23,430 bases of DNA from an uncultured Collinsella sp. Its GTDB lineage: Bacteria > Actinomycetota > Coriobacteriia > Coriobacteriales > Coriobacteriaceae. The notes under the pieces are model-generated. The model was given only the letters and a program-made list of their open reading frames with translations. It made no database searches and was not told where the DNA came from. How positions within the stretch are numbered: position 1 is the stretch's first letter; the number at the start of each line of letters is the position of its first letter. The translations under genes were made by a program, and so were the position numbers. Positions 23,391 to 23,430 of the stretch are shown one piece after another. The stretch covers positions 1 through 23,430 of the forward strand of contig URNC01000012.1 of NCBI GenBank assembly GCA_900549065.1. The letters are read 5' to 3'.

Positions 23391-23430
23391 CTGTCTCTTA
23401 TACACATCTCCGAGCCCCGAGACTACGCTG
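23391..23430. other. Nextera (Tn5) sequencing adapter, not genomic
   Basis: CTGTCTCTTATACACATCT (23391-23409) is the complete 19-base Tn5 mosaic end. It is followed by CCGAGCCC then CGAGAC, the Nextera read-2 adapter with one A missing, and TACGCTG, which matches the first seven bases of an i7 index that I recall as N721 (TACGCTGC). Read on the minus strand it would encode MCIRDS at the head of a false protein, a known contamination signature. It should be trimmed. Confidence 0.97.

Noticed and set aside
23033..23407. Open frame beginning MCIRDS on the minus strand
   Set aside because: Its start lies in the Nextera adapter and it runs in a different frame from the real dehydrogenase; it is an artefact.

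Overview
This window looks like a contig end from a high-GC member of the Coriobacteriia, most likely Collinsella or a close relative. That placement rests on the G/C-rich third positions, strong AAGGAG ribosome binding sites and the gene families present; I could not run a phylogenetic search. It holds about 18 protein genes and no rRNA, tRNA, CRISPR array or transposase. The last 40 bases are not genomic: they are a Nextera (Tn5) sequencing adapter left on the contig.

Layout. 1-155: 5' end of a patatin-like lipase (minus). 480-4854: two tandem paralogous cyclic-di-GMP proteins, the first GGDEF-PAS-GGDEF-like-GGDEF-like-EAL and the second GGDEF-PAS-GGDEF-like. 4929-5905: a cysteine-rich flavoprotein and an ArsC/Spx-like thioredoxin-fold protein that lacks the usual cysteine. 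5992-7122: a COG0523 (CobW-type) metallochaperone GTPase closed by a strong terminator. 7218-7817: a TrmL-like tRNA methyltransferase with an internal insertion. 7962-9062: an AAA ATPase with a winged-helix-like tail. 9103-14825 (minus): an EF-G/Tet(M)-like GTPase, a second AAA ATPase of the same family as the first, and a short class II UvrA. 15126-15988: a GNAT acetyltransferase divergent from a small Cys-rich protein. 16037-18519: RsmJ, a 47-residue membrane peptide, a four-helix membrane protein and RlmA. 18698-22035: a MATE exporter, then a LysR regulator divergent from an EamA transporter. 22124-22849: uracil-DNA glycosylase. 22900-23390: 3' part of a short-chain dehydrogenase cut by the adapter.

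Themes. Several genes act on the translation apparatus (TrmL, RsmJ, RlmA, the EF-G-like GTPase). Others concern export and damage (MATE, EamA, class II UvrA, Ung) or second-messenger signalling (the two GGDEF proteins).

The least explained parts are the two AAA ATPases that face each other around uvrA, the three tandem 10-bp repeats in the promoter of the second one, and a set of short palindromes. Several of these palindromes include or abut the stop codon of the gene they follow, and they appear to serve both as gene ends and as dispersed repeats.
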